Origin: DASUFE01 sp036274675
GTDB taxonomy: Bacteria > Pseudomonadota > Gammaproteobacteria > HTCC5015
Direction of reading: 5' to 3'
Assembly (NCBI GenBank): GCA_036274675.1
Contig: DASUFE010000026.1
Location: forward strand, 1 to 18,153
DNA: 18,153 nucleotides
The notes under the pieces were generated by a model. That model searched no databases. It worked only from the letters and a program-made list of their open reading frames with translations, and was not told where the DNA came from. The translations under genes were made by a program, and so were the position numbers. Positions 15,382-18,153 of the stretch are shown here, piece by piece. Position 1 is the stretch's first letter. Each line of letters starts with the position of its first letter.

Positions 15382-16665
15382 ATGACCAAGACTTCAGACC
15401 TGCAGCACCGGCTTTTCCCCGCTCCGGCCGGCATGGAAGACCTGTACCGCAACACCGCGTTCGACATGCTGGCCGCAAGCGTGCTGCAGCAGGCGCCCAA
15501 TACTTCGCAGATCCAGGTCATCAAAGGCGAATACGGCATCGGCAAAACCTCGTTCTGCAAACGCATGCAGTACGAAGCCGCGGGGAATTTGAACGTATTC
15601 TCTATACAGGCCCACCGCAAAACGGGTATCGCGGAGATACTGCATGTAATCGCGGGCGCCAAGGAAGACGACACACGGGCCCCGCTGCAGGTGCTGGCCA
15701 AGAACGCCGCTCAAAAAATATATCAGCAGCTGTATAACGATCTGCAGCCGGTGCTGCTGATCGACGACGCGCATTGTCTTTCCGCGCAGACGCTCGCCAA
15801 TCTGTTCCGCTTCCAGAACGCGATCGCGCAGCAGAACACGGGCGGTCTCAAGCTGATCCTGGTGGGCGAACGCAAAATCGATTCGCGGCTCGAACATGTG
15901 GACAGAAATATCATCGACCGCGACCGCTTCCTGAGCAGCCTGCTGCGCCCGCTCACCCGCAATGAGATCGGCGACTATATCGATTTCAAACTCGCTCGCG
16001 CGCAGGGCGAAAAACCGAAACTCAACGGCAAGCAACTGCAATACCTGCGCAAGCAATCGGGAGGTCTGCCCGGCAAGGTCGAAGAACTTTACGTGCGCGC
16101 CCTGCAAGGCAAAACCTCCAATAAAAGCCTCACCCTCGCCGCTCTGTGCATGCTCTTCCTGGCCATGGGCGGTCTGGCCTGGCATTACAAACTCTATGAG
16201 CCCGGCCAACTGCAACAGCTCCTCGGCAATGAACGCAAACCGGCGCGGATCAAAAAGCCGGCGCAAACTCCCGCCGCCCCTGCCCGGCCGGCAGCGCCGC
16301 CCGTCGAAACACCGGAGGCCCCCGCCGAACCCGCGCCCGAAACCGGCGACATCAGCGCCGCGCCCGCGACGGATGCCTTCAACAGCCTGGCGTGGCTTAC
16401 CGAGCAACCCGCCGAATTCTATTTAATACAGCTCGTCGGCGGCCACGACCCGGCGAAGCTGGAAAACTACCGGCAGAGCCTTGATCTCCCGCATCCCCTG
16501 ACCCTGCACAAAACCGAACGCAACGGACAGGACTGGTACTTGCTGTTTTATGGACCTTTCCCTGATTACGAATCCGCCTTCGATGCGCGCGCACAACTGC
16601 CGCTGGATTTAAGAAAGAACCAGCCGTGGATCAGGCAGATTGGATCGATATTGGAGAAGCAATAG
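15382..16665 (+). CDS. damX: DamX-like AAA ATPase with transmembrane helix and C-terminal SPOR domain
   Basis: SPOR proteins bind denuded glycan at the division septum. This 427-residue inner-membrane protein has a cytoplasmic AAA-type ATPase domain with Walker A GEYGIGKT (49-56) and Walker B VLLIDDAH (124-131). The domain ends in a sensor-like GGLPGKVEELY segment (227-237). A single transmembrane helix follows (about 250-267), then a Pro/Ala-rich periplasmic linker (about 290-330) and the SPOR domain (about 345-425: FYLIQLVG, WYLLFYGPFPDYESA). The ATPase-TM-SPOR layout and the position downstream of aroB match the DamX-type proteins of gammaproteobacteria. The symbol is used by position and architecture. 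It is probably cotranscribed with aroB and dgt. Confidence 0.92.
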   Translation: MTKTSDLQHRLFPAPAGMEDLYRNTAFDMLAASVLQQAPNTSQIQVIKGEYGIGKTSFCKRMQYEAAGNLNVFSIQAHRKTGIAEILHVIAGAKEDDTRAPLQVLAKNAAQKIYQQLYNDLQPVLLIDDAHCLSAQTLANLFRFQNAIAQQNTGGLKLILVGERKIDSRLEHVDRNIIDRDRFLSSLLRPLTRNEIGDYIDFKLARAQGEKPKLNGKQLQYLRKQSGGLPGKVEELYVRALQGKTSNKSLTLAALCMLFLAMGGLAWHYKLYEPGQLQQLLGNERKPARIKKPAQTPAAPARPAAPPVETPEAPAEPAPETGDISAAPATDAFNSLAWLTEQPAEFYLIQLVGGHDPAKLENYRQSLDLPHPLTLHKTERNGQDWYLLFYGPFPDYESAFDARAQLPLDLRKNQPWIRQIGSILEKQ

Positions 16666-16688
16666 TTTGCTTCACCAAAAGGAGATTT

Positions 16689-16713
16689 ATCTCCCTTCGC
16701 GTCGAAGGGAGAT
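16689..16713. repeat. Perfect 11-bp hairpin after damX
   Basis: ATCTCCCTTCG (16689-16699) pairs exactly with CGAAGGGAGAT (16703-16713) across a three-base CGT loop, starting 23 bases after the damX stop codon. No T-run follows, so it may act as an RNA 3' end stabiliser or as part of the repeat rather than as a classic terminator. Confidence 0.75.
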
Positions 16714-16781
16714 GTCCAAAGGACAGAGGGATGGAAAAAAGCTCTAAAGTTTTTTATATGCCGGGTCCCGGCCCGGCGGCC

Positions 16782-16810
16782 GGGTTACTTTTGTTTCGCC
16801 AAAAGTACCC
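16782..16810. repeat. Repeat core hairpin GGGTTACTTTTG / CCAAAAGTACCC
   Basis: The arms 16782-16793 and 16799-16810 form an 11-bp stem with one bulged T around a short TTTCG-containing loop. This is the part of the intergenic element that looks most like a recurring dispersed repeat. Confidence 0.65.
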
Positions 16811-16853
16811 AAAAGCATTTGCTCTAATGTCGCGCGCTTGTCTCCGCTTTGCT

Positions 16854-16894
16854 CCGACGCGTTCCCGAGGGTTGCTCGCGTTATAACGCGTCGG
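16854..16894. repeat. 10-bp inverted repeat with internal 14-base palindrome
   Basis: CCGACGCGTT (16854-16863) is exactly complementary in reverse to AACGCGTCGG (16885-16894). The right arm also overlaps a perfect 14-base palindrome, CGCGTTATAACGCG (16877-16890). The two structures would compete with each other, as in alternating hairpins. Confidence 0.65.
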
Positions 16895-17014
16895 CCACAA
16901 TGCTCGTCCCACTGCGTGAGTCCTAAGTCGGCCATCCCTGGCCGGCTTTCGCTATAACGCTGCGCAACCCTCGGCACGACATACGGGCGGAAGATCTCTT
17001 CGATATGATTTTGC

Positions 17015-17042
17015 TGTACACCATACAATGGCTAGCTATACT
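17015..17042 (+). promoter_or_regulatory. Candidate promoter for the AT-rich two-gene unit
   Basis: TGTACA (17015-17020) and TATACT (17037-17042) are spaced by 16 bases and lie just upstream of the ATG at 17072, giving a leader of roughly 22-24 bases. The -10 box matches five of six consensus bases, the -35 only four. Assigned by eye. Confidence 0.4.
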
Positions 17043-17071
17043 TCAGTCCAGTCTTCTTTCACGAGATTTGT

Positions 17072-17401
17072 ATGGGCAAAGTCATAAACTTTTATAGCCA
17101 AAACGAACTTCACAATAAAGATATTGAACAGACGTTACGCACAGTTTTAGAGTCAAAAGGCTTTTCGCCGCAGGCAATTGAAAAGGCAATAAATACAGCC
17201 ATGCCTTTGATTAAAGAAGCGAAGAAAGTAGTTGCAAAAGATCTTCAAATCACTGCGCCTGGAAATTTAAATGAAGAGGTTGTTAAAGATATACAGCTAG
17301 CAACCTCAAGATCTCTCCAGCAGTATCAGAAAGATGTTTCAACTTTTATTTTGAAAGTTATCGTACAGCTCATACTAGAGGGCGGAAAGTCTAGTGATTA
17401 G
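17072..17401 (+). CDS. Small helical protein of unknown function, upstream of a SIR2-like gene
   Basis: This 109-residue protein has no signal peptide. It is predicted by eye to be mostly amphipathic helices, with a short beta-like start (MGKVINFY), a KGFSPQAIEKAINTAMPLIKEA-type helix and a hydrophobic C-terminal helix (STFILKVIVQLILEGG). I do not recognise a family. Its base composition is far more AT-rich than the genes before 16.67 kb. It ends 30 bases before the SIR2-like gene, in the same direction, so the two are probably one operon. By analogy with two-gene immune units it could be a regulator, sensor or antitoxin of the SIR2-like effector, but this is inferred from position alone. The start has only a weak GAGA ribosome site. 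Confidence 0.75.
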   Translation: MGKVINFYSQNELHNKDIEQTLRTVLESKGFSPQAIEKAINTAMPLIKEAKKVVAKDLQITAPGNLNEEVVKDIQLATSRSLQQYQKDVSTFILKVIVQLILEGGKSSD

Positions 17402-17431
17402 AAAGGGCATATATCGAGGGAATGAAAACTA

Positions 17432-18153
17432 ATGCCTAGAAAGTTGATTATTTTTGGCAATGGGCTAGGAATGGCTCTCAATCCCAATCATTTCTCTCTA
17501 ACAAATGCCTTAAATACAATCTGGAATCTTGATTGGATTTTATCCGGAGAACAAAAAGAATTAATTTGCAGATGCACAGGCGGGCGCGCTGCTCCAGTAG
17601 GAGAAAATGAGCTAGATGTATTGCACCTTGCTGTTACTTCTTGTGAAATCTTAAGAAGCATGGGAGGTGGCAGAGTTCATTGGCTAACCCCTGAGGGCCT
17701 GCAATTTCCCCCCATGGTTGCTCGTTATATCCATAAAGTTGCAACCCACCTTCATAACTACGAAGGTCAATTACCCGAGGATTTTATACGGCCTTTGGTG
17801 CAATTCGTAAAAGACACCAAATCGCATGTTGCAACTCTCAACTATGACAAGCTCTTATACACTCCCTTTATAGACAACGACGTATTTTCCGCTCTATATA
17901 GAGATACTTTTCTAGTTGATGGGATGCTTGACCAAGGTTTTCAAACCCAGCATCTTGCTAGACAATTTGGGAATGACTTTGGATATTACTTGCATCTGCA
18001 TGGCTCACCATTATTCATCGATAATGGCGATGTAATTCAAAAACTACCAAGAGATCAGCTAACCCTTAATACGGACAGAGTGGGCCGTCATATAGTATTA
18101 ACTCACGTAAAGCATAAACCTGAAATCATAGCCTCTTCATATGTATTATCAGC
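17432..18153 (+). CDS. SIR2-like domain protein, 3'-partial (candidate defence effector)
   Basis: The frame stays open from the ATG at 17432 to the window end (240 codons), so the gene is truncated by the edge. GAGGGA (17416-17421) ten bases upstream supports the start. Three SIR2-fold signatures occur in order: an N-terminal strand plus glycine loop, LIIFGNGLGMALN (residues 5-17); ATLNYDKLLY with N137 and D139, equivalent to the sirtuin TQNID motif; and LHLHGS with candidate catalytic H190. The final part reads like the HIVLTHxxxKPEIIASS segment of SIR2-like unknown-function families, possibly DUF4917. SIR2 domains in bacterial immune systems typically cleave NAD+ on phage infection and sit in accessory regions like this one. 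Substrate, partner and full domain layout cannot be seen here. Confidence 0.82.
   Translation, partial: MPRKLIIFGNGLGMALNPNHFSLTNALNTIWNLDWILSGEQKELICRCTGGRAAPVGENELDVLHLAVTSCEILRSMGGGRVHWLTPEGLQFPPMVARYIHKVATHLHNYEGQLPEDFIRPLVQFVKDTKSHVATLNYDKLLYTPFIDNDVFSALYRDTFLVDGMLDQGFQTQHLARQFGNDFGYYLHLHGSPLFIDNGDVIQKLPRDQLTLNTDRVGRHIVLTHVKHKPEIIASSYVLS

Larger units (their letters stand above)
16666..17000. repeat. Highly palindromic dispersed-type intergenic repeat
   Basis: The gap after damX is packed with inverted repeats: 16689-16713, 16713-16725 (TGTCC-AAA-GGACA), 16782-16810, 16854-16894 and 16929-16944 (CGGCCA-TCCC-TGGCCG). A long-range pair, CCGAGGGTTG (16865-16874) with CAACCCTCGG (16965-16974), encloses the right half. 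The core with GGTTACTTTTG...CAAAAGTACC resembles repeats I associate with intergenic sequences in several proteobacteria, often mis-annotated as small proteins. Open frames on both strands here (16626-16886 plus, 16744-17028 minus) have no family features and are treated as spurious. It sits exactly at the boundary to AT-rich DNA. Confidence 0.65.

Noticed and set aside
14411..15478. Long minus-strand open frame opposite dgt
   Set aside because: dgt carries full HD-domain motifs on the plus strand; the antisense translation has no family features.
15394..16407. Minus-strand open frame opposite the AAA/SPOR gene
   Set aside because: Shadow of a gene with clear Walker motifs, membrane helix and SPOR domain.
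16744..17028. Small minus-strand open frame in the repeat region
   Set aside because: It lies entirely within palindromic repeat DNA and its sequence resembles spurious peptides from intergenic repeats.
16666..17071. Possible CRISPR array because of several short repeats
   Set aside because: The repeats are inverted and differ from each other; there is no regular repeat-spacer spacing.

Overview
The window looks like a stretch of a GC-rich gammaproteobacterial chromosome. The reasons are the gene block PBP1a / pilMNOPQ / aroB / SPOR-AAA (damX-like), Gram-negative cell-envelope functions (secretin, lipoprotein, SPOR protein) and a uniform high-GC codon bias up to about 16.67 kb. I cannot name the genus. 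The last ~1.1 kb is visibly AT-richer (two sampled 60-base lines in 17.1-17.3 kb count to about 35-38% G+C) and has a different codon style, suggesting an acquired accessory region.

Layout. (1) 1-3738, plus strand: two paralogous hybrid sensor histidine kinases in tandem. The first is cut by the window edge (tail of a GAF-like domain, HisKA, HATPase, receiver). The second is complete (three PAS domains, HisKA, HATPase, receiver). Neither has a DNA-binding output domain. (2) 3739-3978: a convergent intergenic gap bounded by a perfect 13-base inverted repeat. (3) 3979-7526, minus strand: a two-gene unit of mrcA/ponA (penicillin-binding protein 1a with unusual low-complexity insertions) followed 8 bases later by a small protein resembling a degenerate nucleotidyltransferase. 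(4) 7527-7700: a divergent control region carrying direct repeats and a good sigma70-like promoter for mrcA. (5) 7701-12742, plus strand: pilM-pilN-pilO-pilP-pilQ, the type IV pilus alignment subcomplex and outer-membrane secretin. (6) 12743-13047: a 305-base gap with hairpin repeats, exactly where aroK normally sits; aroK is absent. (7) 13048-16665, plus strand: aroB, dgt (dGTP triphosphohydrolase) and a DamX-like AAA/SPOR protein, tightly packed. (8) 16666-17071: a 406-base gap filled by a highly palindromic dispersed-type repeat. (9) 17072-18153: an AT-rich two-gene unit of a 109-residue unknown protein and a 3'-truncated SIR2-like protein that keeps the NAD-binding-like Gly motif, the TxNYD motif and the LHG histidine motif.

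How the genes fit together. The centre is a conserved envelope-biogenesis locus. PBP1a polymerises and crosslinks peptidoglycan, PilMNOPQ spans the envelope for type IV pilus assembly, and the SPOR protein binds septal peptidoglycan. aroB and dgt are metabolic passengers of the conserved cluster. The most novel part is the 3' end: a candidate SIR2-type defence unit of a small helical partner plus a SIR2-like effector, sitting directly beyond a palindromic repeat at a composition boundary. Its remainder lies outside the window.
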